64,000 bases of DNA from Bacillus proteolyticus (GTDB taxonomy: Bacteria > Bacillota > Bacilli > Bacillales > Bacillaceae_G). Position numbers and translations under genes: made by a program. The stretch is taken from contig NZ_MACH01000092.1 in the NCBI RefSeq assembly GCF_001884065.1, positions 62,001 to 126,000 on the forward strand. The letters run 5' to 3'. Within the stretch, counting starts at the first letter, position 1; every line of letters begins with the position of its first letter. Below the pieces are notes generated by a model. It saw only the letters and a list, made by a program, of their open reading frames with translations. It did no database searches and was not told where the DNA came from. Below are positions 1-9,278 of the stretch, piece after piece.

Positions 1-782
1 ACTGCCGAATTGGCCATAGTTAAAATTGCGCCAGTTTTTACATCGCTCACTACAGCATAGCCAGCATTAGCATCAGGTAATTTCTTAATTTGAGATCGTA
101 ATGCTTCTTCTGTTTTTTGCTGTAATTTAGAGTCTAAAGCTAGCTTGACATCTTTTCCTTTCTGTACTTTTTGAATGTTCCATAAGAACTTTTTATTACC
201 AATATTAAAAATCAGAGTTTTTCCTGGTTTTCCTTTTAAATCATTTTCATATTGAAGCTCAATCCCACTTTTACCAACAGGTACATTCTTAGAATTGAGG
301 TCATTTTCTACATACCCAATTACTTGTGAAGCCATTTCATGTTTGGGATAATATCGAATCAATTCATCTTTGATTATTACATTATTGGGTTTGTTCTTAT
401 TTATGAATGTAAGTTCACTCTCATTTATGTCAGAGTATAACGGTATATCATTCATAGTCTGCTTTTTACAAGATTGTTGTAATTGAGATTTTATGTTTTT
501 TGCAGAAATGTCATGTTGAAACTCGCTTGAAAATTGATTAAAAAAAGCTAATGTGTTTGATGTATCTTGTTTCGATAGCTCTTCATCATTAGAAGTGCAA
601 TATAGAGACTTAACTTTCTTATTTGTAGCTAGTATTACACCATTTTGATCGGAAATTTTTCCTCTTTCAGCTGAAGAAGTTGCGATAGTAATTGAAATGA
701 AGTTGATTTTTAATAAAATTAGTAAAATCAAACCTACAATAGAAAGAACCGCAAAAAATCTCCATCTTTTTGTATGTAACAT
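1..782 (-). CDS. Class B penicillin-binding protein (PBP2-like), N-terminal part, runs off the window
   Basis: Only the first 260 codons are present; the gene continues beyond base 1. The ATG at 782 is preceded by AAGGGAGGG, a good ribosome site. The product begins with a short basic stretch and one membrane anchor (about residues 9-27). RGKISDQNG follows near residue 40, which matches the RGxIxDRNG motif opening the dimerisation domain of class B PBPs. A long extracytoplasmic region follows, and the visible part ends in VSDVKTGAILTMAN, the first strand of a transpeptidase domain. The catalytic SxxK, SxN and KTG boxes would lie outside the window. Such proteins cross-link peptidoglycan outside the membrane. 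The neighbouring PBP gene and bla1 suggest a wall and beta-lactam locus. The fold assignment is firm; the exact paralogue is not. Confidence 0.85.
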   Translation of the reverse strand, partial: MLHTKRWRFFAVLSIVGLILLILLKINFISITIATSSAERGKISDQNGVILATNKKVKSLYCTSNDEELSKQDTSNTLAFFNQFSSEFQHDISAKNIKSQLQQSCKKQTMNDIPLYSDINESELTFINKNKPNNVIIKDELIRYYPKHEMASQVIGYVENDLNSKNVPVGKSGIELQYENDLKGKPGKTLIFNIGNKKFLWNIQKVQKGKDVKLALDSKLQQKTEEALRSQIKKLPDANAGYAVVSDVKTGAILTMANSA

Positions 783-1165
783 ATAACCCTCCCTTATGTA
801 ACCTATTTCATCTTATAGTTAATTATTTTTTTTGTAAATGTGGAACAACTTTATTATTTAGGTTGTCTATTAAGTATTACAGCATGAAGAAAGGAATAAT
901 TAGTATGAAAAATTACTAGCAAGTCTATGTGTAAGTTTAACATGAGTCATTATACAGTTTAGCATTTCTAATGCAAGCGACAAAAAAATAGAGAGAAAAC
1001 AGGAAGGGAGAGTTATTAATTACGTAGCTAAACGAAAAGGAATGGATGCTTACAAGGATTAAGCAAAAAATTGAGGCGATATTTATAACCGATTATCGGT
1101 ATCTAATATATAAGGAATGCTTTTAGTATTTGTAGCAATCCCTGAAAGGATTAAATGGAGGATTT
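783..1165. other. Divergent intergenic region between two PBP genes
   Basis: About 380 bases with no convincing gene. It must hold the two outward promoters for the flanking PBP genes, but I could not assign clear -35/-10 pairs. Short open stretches are below any useful length and lack ribosome sites. Confidence 0.4.
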
Positions 1166-3301
1166 ATGATAAAACAAAAAGGAAATAAGCAGAAAACATA
1201 TATATCTATTCGATTAAATATAATGTTCCTTTGCATCTTTCTGCTATTCTCGGCTATTATTATGCAGCTAGGAAAGGTACAAATTGTTGAAGGAGAGGCT
1301 TATAAGAACCAAGTGGAAAACAGTCAAAATGAAACAACTAGTATTCCGGTTCCACGTGGACAAATTCTAGACCGAGAAGGAAAAATGGTTGTTAATAATC
1401 GATCTCTTCGTACGATTACGTATACAAGGGTGAAGGGGATAACGAGTGAAGACATTTTAAAAACAGCAAAAGACTTGGCGAAAGTACTTGAAATGCCCGA
1501 ACAAGATATAAATAAATTAACAGATATCGATAAAAAAGATTTTTGGATGCAATTGAATACAAAACGTGCGGAATCAAAGATTACTAAAAAAGACATAGGA
1601 AAGTTTAAAGAAAAGGGAATAGAGGGAAAAGAGCTAGACAAAAAAATTGAAGATTTAAGACGAAGTCGTGTGACAGAAGTGGAATTGGCAGAATTAACAG
1701 CACAAGACTTAAAGGTGTTGGCTATTAAAAGTAAAATGAGTTCAGGTTATCAACTGACACCACAAATTATTAAAAAAGATGTAACAGATCAAGAGTATGC
1801 GCGCATAAGTGAAAACCTTGCGGAGTTTCCAGGAGTAGATGCAACAGTTGATTGGGAACGTAATTATGTAAATGGTAATTTATTTCGTTCCGTGTTAGGT
1901 AATATTACAAGTAGTGAAGAAGGATTACCGAAAGAAAACTTAGATTCTTATTTGGTACGTGGATATAACCGTAATGATCGTGTAGGAAAAAGTTATATTG
2001 AACAACGATATGAAGATGTATTACACGGCACAAAAGAAGAAGTGAAAAACATTACTGATAAATCAGGAAACATTGTTAGCGCAGAAATAATCTCTAAAGG
2101 AAAAAGTGGTAATAGTTTAACGTTAACGATTGATATGGAATTACAAAAGAAAGTGGAAGAAAGTATAGAGAAAAATTTGAGAGCTTTTAAGAATTCAGAG
2201 CCACTGTTGGACCGAGCTTTTGTCGTCATGACGAATCCAAATAATGGACAAATTTTATCTATGGCAGGCAAAAAGATTGTAGCAAAAGAAGGGAAAATAG
2301 AGGTTGAGGATTTGGCATTAGGTAACATGACAACTTCGTATGAGCTAGGATCAGCTGTAAAAGGTGCTACTTTATTAACTGGATATGAGACAGGGGCAAT
2401 ACAGCCAGGAGATCAATTTTATGATGCACCGATGAAATTTAAAGGTACACAAGCTAAGAAATCGTGGAATGTATCCGGATTTGGTAATATTAATGATTTA
2501 CGAGCTTTACAAGTATCTTCGAATGTATACATGTTCCAGACAGCTTTAAAAATTGCGGGAGTTAATTACGTACCAAATGGTTCGTTGGATATTAAACAAG
2601 AAGCATTTGATACGATGCGCTATTATTTTAAACAATTTGGTTTAGGAGTCCCAACAGGTATTGATTTACCGAATGAAATAATTGGACAAACTAGAAAAGT
2701 AGATAGTCAACCTGGATTTTTACTAGATTTTTCTATCGGTCAGTATGATACTTATACGCCATTGCAATTAGCACAATATATTTCAACAATTGCAAATGGT
2801 GGATATCGTATGCAGCCCCAAATTGTACAAGAAATACGAGAACAATCAATAAAAGAAGAAGAGGTTGGCAAAGTTATACGCTCTATAGAGCCTGTCGTAT
2901 TAAATCGAGTTGATATGAAGAAAGAACATATTGATCGGATAAAAGAAGGCTTTAGATGGGTATTCCAAGAAGGTGATGGAACTGGAGTGAAGTATTTCAA
3001 AAATGCTCCATATAAACCAGCAGGAAAGACAGGGACAGCTCAAACTGTATATGGTGGAGATGATCCTATTGGTAGAAATGCAAAAGGAGAACGTATGGAA
3101 TGTTACAACTTAACATTAGTTGGATATGCTCCATATGATAATCCAGAAGTAGCATTTTCTGTAGTAGTCCCGTGGCTTCATAATGATAAAAATGGAATTA
3201 ATTCTATAATTGGAAAGGAAGTTTTAGATGCATACTTTGATTTAAAACAGCAACGTATACATGGTGAAGCTGTTAGTACAGATAGTTCGAATCAAAATTA
3301 G
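1166..3301 (+). CDS. Class B penicillin-binding protein (PbpA/PBP2a-type transpeptidase), 711 aa
   Basis: Complete class B PBP that cross-links peptidoglycan on the outer face of the membrane. The ATG sits 4 nt after TGGAGG. There is one N-terminal anchor (about residues 15-36), then PVPRGQILDREG (61-72), which opens the dimerisation domain. The transpeptidase domain holds SAVK (396-399, nucleophile Ser396), SSN (451-453) and KTGT (621-624), so all catalytic boxes are intact. The length matches Bacillus PbpA-type proteins of about 710-720 residues. It is divergent from another PBP gene and followed by bla1. Established work in the B. cereus group places bla1 near sigma-P/RsiP and PBP genes, so a role in the beta-lactam response is plausible but not shown here. 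A terminator follows. Confidence 0.93.
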   Translation: MIKQKGNKQKTYISIRLNIMFLCIFLLFSAIIMQLGKVQIVEGEAYKNQVENSQNETTSIPVPRGQILDREGKMVVNNRSLRTITYTRVKGITSEDILKTAKDLAKVLEMPEQDINKLTDIDKKDFWMQLNTKRAESKITKKDIGKFKEKGIEGKELDKKIEDLRRSRVTEVELAELTAQDLKVLAIKSKMSSGYQLTPQIIKKDVTDQEYARISENLAEFPGVDATVDWERNYVNGNLFRSVLGNITSSEEGLPKENLDSYLVRGYNRNDRVGKSYIEQRYEDVLHGTKEEVKNITDKSGNIVSAEIISKGKSGNSLTLTIDMELQKKVEESIEKNLRAFKNSEPLLDRAFVVMTNPNNGQILSMAGKKIVAKEGKIEVEDLALGNMTTSYELGSAVKGATLLTGYETGAIQPGDQFYDAPMKFKGTQAKKSWNVSGFGNINDLRALQVSSNVYMFQTALKIAGVNYVPNGSLDIKQEAFDTMRYYFKQFGLGVPTGIDLPNEIIGQTRKVDSQPGFLLDFSIGQYDTYTPLQLAQYISTIANGGYRMQPQIVQEIREQSIKEEEVGKVIRSIEPVVLNRVDMKKEHIDRIKEGFRWVFQEGDGTGVKYFKNAPYKPAGKTGTAQTVYGGDDPIGRNAKGERMECYNLTLVGYAPYDNPEVAFSVVVPWLHNDKNGINSIIGKEVLDAYFDLKQQRIHGEAVSTDSSNQN

Positions 3302-3385
3302 AAAAATATGTGCACTTTTCTCAGGGGAAGAGCCCCTGTTTATATAAAAACCTTAATAAGTTAAATAAAAAGGAAGATTTAAAAT

Positions 3386-3427
3386 AAGAGATAGCAGCTA
3401 ACATAGTTGCTATCTCTTACTTTTGTT
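3386..3427 (+). terminator. Rho-independent terminator after the PBP gene
   Basis: AAGAGATAGCA pairs with TGCTATCTCTT around a short loop, with one wobble pair, followed by ACTTTT. It separates the PBP transcript from bla1. Confidence 0.7.
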
Positions 3428-3554
3428 AATATCTTGGCTACTAGTTAAAAAGGTTTTAAATTTATGGAACAAACTTGTTTCCTAGTTGGTCTATTATGTG
3501 TACGTATAAAAACAGGTGTTCAAATTGGATACAGTGTATTGAATTTACCACTTG

Positions 3555-3570
3555 TTTTCAATATTGAAAA
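3555..3570. promoter_or_regulatory. 16-bp perfect palindrome just upstream of bla1
   Basis: TTTTCAATATTGAAAA is its own reverse complement. It ends five bases before the AAAGGA ribosome site of bla1. It could be an operator or a small leader hairpin; AT-rich palindromes also arise by chance. Confidence 0.35.
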
Positions 3571-3583
3571 TTTGAAAGGAATG

Positions 3584-4510
3584 ATGATTTTGAAAAACAA
3601 GAGGATGCAAATAATAGGGATCTGTGCTGGCATATTAGGCTTAGGTCTTATAAGCTTAGGAACTTTTACAGGAGGGACATTGCAAGTTGAAGCGAAAGAA
3701 AAGACAGGACCAGTTAAACATAATAATCATGCGACGTATAAAGAATTTTCTCAACTTGAGAAAAAATTTGATGCTCGATTAGGTGTGTATGCTATTGATA
3801 CTGGTACAAATCGAACAATTTCTTATCGACCTAACGAAAGATTTGCCTATGCATCAACCTATAAGGCCTTAGCGGCAGGGGTATTGCTACAGCAAAACTC
3901 AATTGATAAATTAAATGAAGTCATCAACTATACGAAAGATGATTTAGTTGAATATTCACCCGTTACAGAGAAACATGTAGATACCGGAATGACATTAGGA
4001 GAAATTGTTGAGGCCGCTGTTCGTTCCAGTGATAATACTGCAGGGAACATTTTATTAAATAAAATAGGCGGTCCTAAGGGATATGAAAAGGCGCTTAGAC
4101 AGATGGGTGATCGGGTTACTATGGCTGATCGCTTTGAGACAGAGTTAAACGAAGCTATTCCAGGAGACATTCGTGACACTAGTACAGCAAAAGCAATTGC
4201 TACAACTCTCAAGGCTTTTACGGTCGGAAAAGCGCTTCCAGCTCATAAACGTAACATTCTTACAGAGTGGATGAAAGGCAATGCTACAGGAGACAAACTT
4301 ATTCGTGCAGGCGTACCAACTGACTGGGTAGTTGGAGATAAATCAGGAGCTGGAAGTTATGGGACAAGAAATGATATTGCTATCGTTTGGCCGCCGAATA
4401 AAGCACCTATTATCATCGCAATTTTATCCAGTAAAGATGAAAAAGAGGACACCTATGATAACCAACTAATTGCAGAGGCAGCTAAAGTTGTAATCAATGC
4501 TCTTAGGTAA
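3584..4510 (+). CDS. bla1: Class A beta-lactamase Bla1 (penicillinase)
   Basis: Secreted serine beta-lactamase that hydrolyses penicillins. The reading frame is open further upstream, but the start matching known Bla1 proteins is MILKNKRM at 3584, giving 308 residues; ATG 3581 and TTG 3590 are alternatives near the same AAAGGA site. A signal peptide with a basic start, a hydrophobic core and a likely cut after VEA (about residue 37) is clear. Active-site motifs are STYK (91-94), SDN (149-151), the omega-loop ETELN (185-189) and KSG (253-255, the usual Bacillus variant of KTG). No lipobox cysteine is seen. The gene stands alone between two terminators. In the B. cereus group this gene is known to be under sigma-P control; no sigma-P gene lies in this window. 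Confidence 0.96.
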   Translation: MILKNKRMQIIGICAGILGLGLISLGTFTGGTLQVEAKEKTGPVKHNNHATYKEFSQLEKKFDARLGVYAIDTGTNRTISYRPNERFAYASTYKALAAGVLLQQNSIDKLNEVINYTKDDLVEYSPVTEKHVDTGMTLGEIVEAAVRSSDNTAGNILLNKIGGPKGYEKALRQMGDRVTMADRFETELNEAIPGDIRDTSTAKAIATTLKAFTVGKALPAHKRNILTEWMKGNATGDKLIRAGVPTDWVVGDKSGAGSYGTRNDIAIVWPPNKAPIIIAILSSKDEKEDTYDNQLIAEAAKVVINALR

Positions 4511-4625
4511 TAAACTCTCAGTTTTCTCATTTCTTTACCTAATTTTATACAAAGTCTTATGCGGGGGAAAAGTGGGGAAGACTAGAGGGGAACAAATAGC
4601 ATGAAATTATTTAAGAATAATAAAT

Positions 4626-4675
4626 AATAAAACGGACAAATTCAAGAAAGTATGAATTCGTCCGTTTTATTTACT
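4626..4675. terminator. Bidirectional terminator between bla1 and proC
   Basis: AATAAAACGGAC and GTCCGTTTTATT form the base of an 18-bp stem with one mismatch. A-tracts and T-tracts on both sides allow it to serve both convergent genes. Confidence 0.8.
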
Positions 4676-4756
4676 ACTTATAATGAGGATTATCTAAACC
4701 AAATGTGAATATGGTATACAACTTAATTAAGGCATACGCAATTGGTAAATTTTATT

Positions 4757-5578
4757 TTAATTGTTTTTCGTTAGACTAGATAGTTCAACAGATTTTTGAG
4801 TACAACGCTTCATAGCTGAAATGATGGCTGTTCTTAAACCTTTTTCTTCTAATGTTGCTACAGCTTCTATAGTCGTTCCACCTGGAGAACAAACCATATC
4901 TTTCAATGCACCCGGATGTATTCCTGTCTCTAGTACCATTTTTGCAGAACCTAATACAGCCTGGGCTGCGAATTTATATGCTTGATCCCTTGGCATTCCT
5001 TCCAATACAGCAGCATCTGCCATGGCTTCTATAAACATATATACATAGGCTGGCGACGAACCACTTACAGAAGTTACAACATCCATTAATTTTTCATTTA
5101 CTATCTCTGTTTGACCAAAACTATTAAAAATGTTTAATATATCTTCTAAATCTTTTTCTGTAACCAGTTCATTAGGGCATAATGCAGACATTCCTTCGCC
5201 AACAAGAGCTGGTGTATTAGGCATTACTCTTACAATCTTTAACTTTCTACCAAAAGCATCCTCAGTACTCATAATGCTTTTTCCAGCAGCGATAGTTACG
5301 ATTATTACATCGCCATTTATTTGGTCTTTTATTTCGTTAATTACTGATAAGTATAAGTCTGGCTTAATTGACAAAATTAAAATATCAGCATTTTTAGCTA
5401 CTGCATTGTTTTCAGAAGTTATAGTTACGCCATATTTTTCGCTAGCATTTTTTAAATTAGTAACGTTTACGTCTGAACAAATTATTTTTTCTGCAGACAC
5501 TATATTTTCGTTTATCATCCCGCCAATCATAGCCATCCCCATATTTCCGCATCCGATGAATCCAATTTGTTTGTCCAT
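4757..5578 (-). CDS. proC: Pyrroline-5-carboxylate reductase
   Basis: Catalyses the last step of proline synthesis, NADPH-dependent reduction of pyrroline-5-carboxylate, in the cytosol. The 273 residues fit the family. The N-terminus has the dinucleotide motif GFIGCGNMGMAM (6-17). The C-terminal half carries the ProC signature region, including VTSVSGSSPAYVYMFIEAM and CSPGGTTIEA. The start ATG follows AAAAGGAGCAAG. The gene is transcribed away from the T-box-led proB-proA operon, so the three steps from glutamate to proline are encoded side by side. I see no T-box in front of proC itself. Several proC paralogues exist in Bacillus; which one this equals is not decided here. Confidence 0.93.
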   Translation of the reverse strand: MDKQIGFIGCGNMGMAMIGGMINENIVSAEKIICSDVNVTNLKNASEKYGVTITSENNAVAKNADILILSIKPDLYLSVINEIKDQINGDVIIVTIAAGKSIMSTEDAFGRKLKIVRVMPNTPALVGEGMSALCPNELVTEKDLEDILNIFNSFGQTEIVNEKLMDVVTSVSGSSPAYVYMFIEAMADAAVLEGMPRDQAYKFAAQAVLGSAKMVLETGIHPGALKDMVCSPGGTTIEAVATLEEKGLRTAIISAMKRCTQKSVELSSLTKNN

Positions 5579-5987
5579 AATAACTCGATCTTGCTCCTTT
5601 TATAATCAATTTTATCGGTTTTAAAATATTATTCTGAAAAAGTTAAATAATATCCCATACAATATAAAGAAATATTTTAAGAGAGTGTAGTCCTTTTTGC
5701 AATACTAAAAATAAATAAACTTTATTTGAGACTATATAAGTACATGCAGTAAAATGTAATATTTTGTATTGTCTACACTTGATAACATCAAAGATCGTGT
5801 TTGATAATAGCAAAACATTCTATTATTCGTATAAGGAATTAGGAGAAGTTGTAGGATTTGTAACATAACTAGCTCTATGTTGATTAATAATCGATAAGGT
5901 ATAGTTAAATCCACATTTTTAAGAAATGGTGATGTTCATAATTTTATACTAGAAACTTGTCGCTCTAATAATTTTTCAAAATATCTC
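5579..5987. other. proC/proBA divergent intergenic region without a gene
   Basis: Over 400 bases of AT-rich DNA with scattered stops. A weak open stretch on the minus strand has no ribosome site and unlikely composition. The proC promoter must lie near the right side of the proC start but is not clear. Confidence 0.4.
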
Positions 5988-6017
5988 TTGACACAAAAAC
6001 AAACAATATCGCATAAT
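5988..6017 (+). promoter_or_regulatory. Sigma-A type promoter of the T-box/proBA transcript
   Basis: TTGACA is followed after 18 bases by CATAAT, with transcription expected to begin near 6024, just ahead of the T-box leader. Confidence 0.65.
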
Positions 6018-6024
6018 ATAAAAA

Positions 6025-6275
6025 AATTAGATCGAAAATCGTTGAAGGGAATTAGTACATATGTCTTCTTACGAAAGAGAGTGGAATTCACCGGCTGAAA
6101 GATTCCTCGTATAGAATGTATCGAACCTATCCCTGAGTCTTAAATGAAAGTTTAGGCGTACGCCTGCGTTATAGGCGCCAAGTGGATATCTATGTATATC
6201 AATTAAGGTGGTACCGCGGAACAATGACCGTTTCGTCCTTTTTATTTTATTAAGGGCGAAGCGGTCATTTTTATT
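6025..6275 (+). promoter_or_regulatory. T-box riboswitch leader (proline type) of proBA
   Basis: A tRNA-sensing leader. The conserved T-box sequence AAGGTGGTACCGCGG lies at 6205-6219. A strong terminator follows: AATGACCG pairs with CGGTCATT (about 6224-6270) and a T-rich tail ends it. Upstream is a stem I region with GAAAGAGAGTGG near its start. A CCT proline codon at 6126-6128 in GAACCTA fits the specifier position. Uncharged tRNA-Pro would stabilise the antiterminator and allow read-through into proB. The T-box class is seen directly; the specifier is inferred from position and from the genes downstream. Confidence 0.9.
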
Positions 6276-6388
6276 TTGCTCTTTAATAGGCTAGGTGCAG
6301 CATTGGTGAGAATAGAAATCGCTGCAAGCTGTATGAATAGAAGTGTAATTTATAAAAAACTTTGATTTTAGACTTGGGGGATACAAAA

Positions 6389-7492
6389 GTGAAAAAACAA
6401 CGAATTGTTGTAAAGATTGGGAGTAGCTCTCTAGCAGATAGTCATGGAGGCATTTCTAAAGAACAACTTTCAGATCATGTTGCCGCATTGGCTCGATTGA
6501 AAGAGGAAGGGCATGAAGTTTTGTTAATTACATCTGGGGCCGTCGCTGCAGGTTTTTCTGCTCTAGGGTACCCTAACAGGCCAGTAACAATTAAAGGTAA
6601 ACAGGCTGCTGCGGCTGTCGGGCAAAGTTTGTTAATGCAGGCATACACGGAGGAATTCCGTAAATATGATATCGTTACCGCGCAACTTTTACTAACAAGA
6701 AGTGATTTTTCAAGAAAAGAACAATACAGTAATGCTTATGCCACTTTAGGGGAGCTACTAAACCGTTCCGCTCTTCCCATAATTAATGAAAATGATTCTA
6801 TTTCTTTAGAGGAGTTGACGTTTGGTGATAACGATATGCTGTCTGCTTTAGTAAGCGGACTTGTTTCGGCCGATATGCTCATGATTTTTACAGATGTGAA
6901 CGGTTTATATGACCAGAATCCCCAGAATAATGCAGACGCGAAAAAATATTATTTCCTCCCTGAGGTTACGGAAGAAATCGCTTCTCTTGCTGGTGATGCT
7001 GGATCAAAACTGGGAACTGGCGGTATGAAATCGAAAATCGATGCTGCAAAAACAGCACTTTCTCTTGGTGTGAGTGTATTTATCGGATCAGGTCGTGGAC
7101 ATGAGAAGTTTTTAGATGTTTTGAAGGGGAAAGGTGATGGAACGTATATCGGTAATGCACCTCCAAAAGCGATTAAGATGAATAAGCAGTGGATTGCGTT
7201 ACATTCACTTGTTAGCGGACAAATCGAAGTGGATGCTGGAGCAGCAGCTGCTATCATTCAGCATGGAAAGAGTCTTCTTCCTGCTGGTGTTACTAGTGTC
7301 TCCGGGTTCTTCCAAGCAGGAGAAGTTGTGGAGGTCGTAACGCAACAAGGGCGTGTAATAGGGAAAGGTCAATGCAGATATAGTGCAGAGGAAATAAAAG
7401 ATCTAAAAGGTATGCAGAGCCAAGACATTCAAGTTCGAGCTGAAAGGCATAGCTATGAAGTCATCCATAGAGATAATTGGGTTTCATTTTAA
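6389..7492 (+). CDS. proB: Glutamate 5-kinase (gamma-glutamyl kinase)
   Basis: First enzyme of proline synthesis: phosphorylates glutamate to gamma-glutamyl phosphate. I choose GTG 6389, 8 nt after TTGGGGG, over the upstream TTG 6362; this gives 367 residues, the usual length. The amino-acid kinase domain starts with [13 protein letters not shown] and has INENDSIS and [12 protein letters not shown] for substrate and nucleotide binding. A C-terminal PUA domain (roughly the last 90 residues, with [11 protein letters not shown]) follows. It is cotranscribed with proA, 45 bases downstream, under the T-box leader. Proline feedback is known for the family, but nothing about it can be read from the DNA. 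Confidence 0.95.
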   Translation: MKKQRIVVKIGSSSLADSHGGISKEQLSDHVAALARLKEEGHEVLLITSGAVAAGFSALGYPNRPVTIKGKQAAAAVGQSLLMQAYTEEFRKYDIVTAQLLLTRSDFSRKEQYSNAYATLGELLNRSALPIINENDSISLEELTFGDNDMLSALVSGLVSADMLMIFTDVNGLYDQNPQNNADAKKYYFLPEVTEEIASLAGDAGSKLGTGGMKSKIDAAKTALSLGVSVFIGSGRGHEKFLDVLKGKGDGTYIGNAPPKAIKMNKQWIALHSLVSGQIEVDAGAAAAIIQHGKSLLPAGVTSVSGFFQAGEVVEVVTQQGRVIGKGQCRYSAEEIKDLKGMQSQDIQVRAERHSYEVIHRDNWVSF

Positions 7493-7537
7493 GAATAGAG
7501 TAGACTCATCTGAATCTTAAAGAAGGAGGAAATGAAA

Positions 7538-8785
7538 ATGAATGAAGTGTTGGCAAAGGGACAAATAGCGAAGAAGATTGCTAGAGAACTTGTACTAAAA
7601 TCTACAGATCAAAAAAACGAAGCACTTATCGCGATTGCTGATCAATTGATATTAGAAACCGCATATATTTTAGAGGAGAACAAACGGGATATTGAGGAAG
7701 GTAAGGAAAAAGGATTGTCTGCTTCTCTCCTTGATCGCCTTATGCTGAATGAGCAACGTATTATTGATATGACAGAAGGTATTAAGCAACTGATTGATTT
7801 GCGTGATCCTGTTGGAGAATGTGTAAGTGCATGGGAATTGGAAAATGGTTTATCTATTCAGGAGATGCGCGTGCCACTAGGTGTTGTCGGGATGATTTAC
7901 GAGGCGCGCCCAAACGTGACGGTGGATGCGGCCACGATTTGCTTAAAAACAGGAAATGCAGTGATCTTACGTGGTAGTTCTTCCGCTACGTATTCTAACA
8001 AAGCCATCGTGGCTGTTATTCACCGAGCACTTAAACAAACGAGCTTGCCTTCAGAATGCGTACAACTTATAGAAGATACGTCACGTGATAGTGCAAAGCA
8101 GCTGTTTACACTAAACGAGTACTTGGATGTTCTTATCCCAAGAGGTGGTAAACAGTTAATCGATACTGTAGTGAGAGAAGCATCTGTTCCGGTATTAGAA
8201 ACTGGTGCAGGGAATTGTCACATTTTTATTGATGAAACTGCAGATAAACAAATGGCATTTGATATTATCATAAACGCCAAAACGCAGCGTCCATCTGTAT
8301 GTAATGCAATTGAAACGATTATACTTCATGAAAATTGGGGGCATCGATTTGGTAACGAACTGTTTTCTTCGTTAAAGGAAAGAGGAGTAGAACTACGTGG
8401 AGATAATAAAGTATTAGCAATTGATGCTTCTATTGTACCCGCTATAGAAGAAGACTGGGGGACAGAATTTTTATCTCTCACGCTAGCAGTCAAAATAGTT
8501 TCCTCTGCTGAAGAAGCGATTAATCATATCAATACTTATGGATCCATGCATTCTGAAGCGATTATTACAGAGAGTGAAGAAAACGTTAGCAAGTTTTTCA
8601 CATCCGTCGATGCTGCGGCACTCTACCATAATGCTTCGACACGCTTTACTGATGGTTTTGAATTCGGCTTCGGCGCAGAAATCGGCATCAGTACGCAAAA
8701 GCTACACGTAAGGGGACCAATGGGGCTTCCTGCATTGACTTCCACAAAATATATGATTCGTGGGAATGGACAGATTCGGAGATAA
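7538..8785 (+). CDS. proA: Glutamate-5-semialdehyde dehydrogenase (gamma-glutamyl phosphate reductase)
   Basis: Second enzyme of proline synthesis: NADPH-dependent reduction of gamma-glutamyl phosphate to the semialdehyde, which cyclises to the ProC substrate. ATG 7538 is 8 nt from AGGAGG and gives MNEVLAKG, the usual ProA start; ATG 7532 is too close to the ribosome site. The 415 residues form an aldehyde dehydrogenase-like fold. [20 protein letters not shown] is near residue 115, and the catalytic cysteine is in [10 protein letters not shown]. It is the last gene of the operon. Confidence 0.95.
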   Translation: MNEVLAKGQIAKKIARELVLKSTDQKNEALIAIADQLILETAYILEENKRDIEEGKEKGLSASLLDRLMLNEQRIIDMTEGIKQLIDLRDPVGECVSAWELENGLSIQEMRVPLGVVGMIYEARPNVTVDAATICLKTGNAVILRGSSSATYSNKAIVAVIHRALKQTSLPSECVQLIEDTSRDSAKQLFTLNEYLDVLIPRGGKQLIDTVVREASVPVLETGAGNCHIFIDETADKQMAFDIIINAKTQRPSVCNAIETIILHENWGHRFGNELFSSLKERGVELRGDNKVLAIDASIVPAIEEDWGTEFLSLTLAVKIVSSAEEAINHINTYGSMHSEAIITESEENVSKFFTSVDAAALYHNASTRFTDGFEFGFGAEIGISTQKLHVRGPMGLPALTSTKYMIRGNGQIRR

Positions 8786-9252
8786 TAAATATAAGGGAAG
8801 AGAAAAAAGCTAAATGCCTACTAAACTAACAAGACAGGTTGAGACTTTATCAAAATGCGTATGCTGAAGGTTTTTAAATTGATAACATTAAAATAGAAAG
8901 AGGACTGGAATACGGTCCTTTTTTGTTTTTTATCGAAGCGTCATGCTCGTGAAAATTTTTTAATAAAAGGGCATGTCTATAAGTTGAAATGGCCGATTCT
9001 TTTTCTATTAGGGTTACATTAGCGTTAATATTGAAAGTAAGTACAAATATATAACAGGAAGACATACGAAGCCATTCAAGGTTCCAATGTTATGGTGATC
9101 CGAACTCGATTTTTGTGTTATCGTTATGGAAAGCAGATTAATACAAGTTAAGGTAATAAAGTAGTAAGGAAATAGTTATGGATTTTGATGCTGAAAATAA
9201 TTAGAGAAATAATTCTATATGTTAAATTAATGAAAACCTTTTAGGAGAAACT
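8786..9252. other. Intergenic region after proA
   Basis: About 470 bases without a gene. A modest terminator for proBA (AGGAC..GTCCT then TTTTTT) lies near 8899-8926. The rest is AT-rich with stops in all frames, and I see no other organised signal. Confidence 0.4.
8899..8926 (+). terminator. Weak terminator after proBA
   Basis: AGGAC and GTCCT pair around a 10-base loop and run into six T residues. The stem is short, so its strength is uncertain. Confidence 0.5.
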
Positions 9253-9278
9253 ATGAAAAAAATATTTATAAAATCATA

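Noticed and set aside
5130-5624. 164-codon open frame on the plus strand
   Set aside because: It lies opposite proC, has no ribosome site, and its composition (runs of Ile, Phe and Ser) is that of an antisense shadow.
5732-5914. 60-codon minus-strand frame between proC and the T-box
   Set aside because: There is no ribosome site and the composition is irregular; the region is non-coding.
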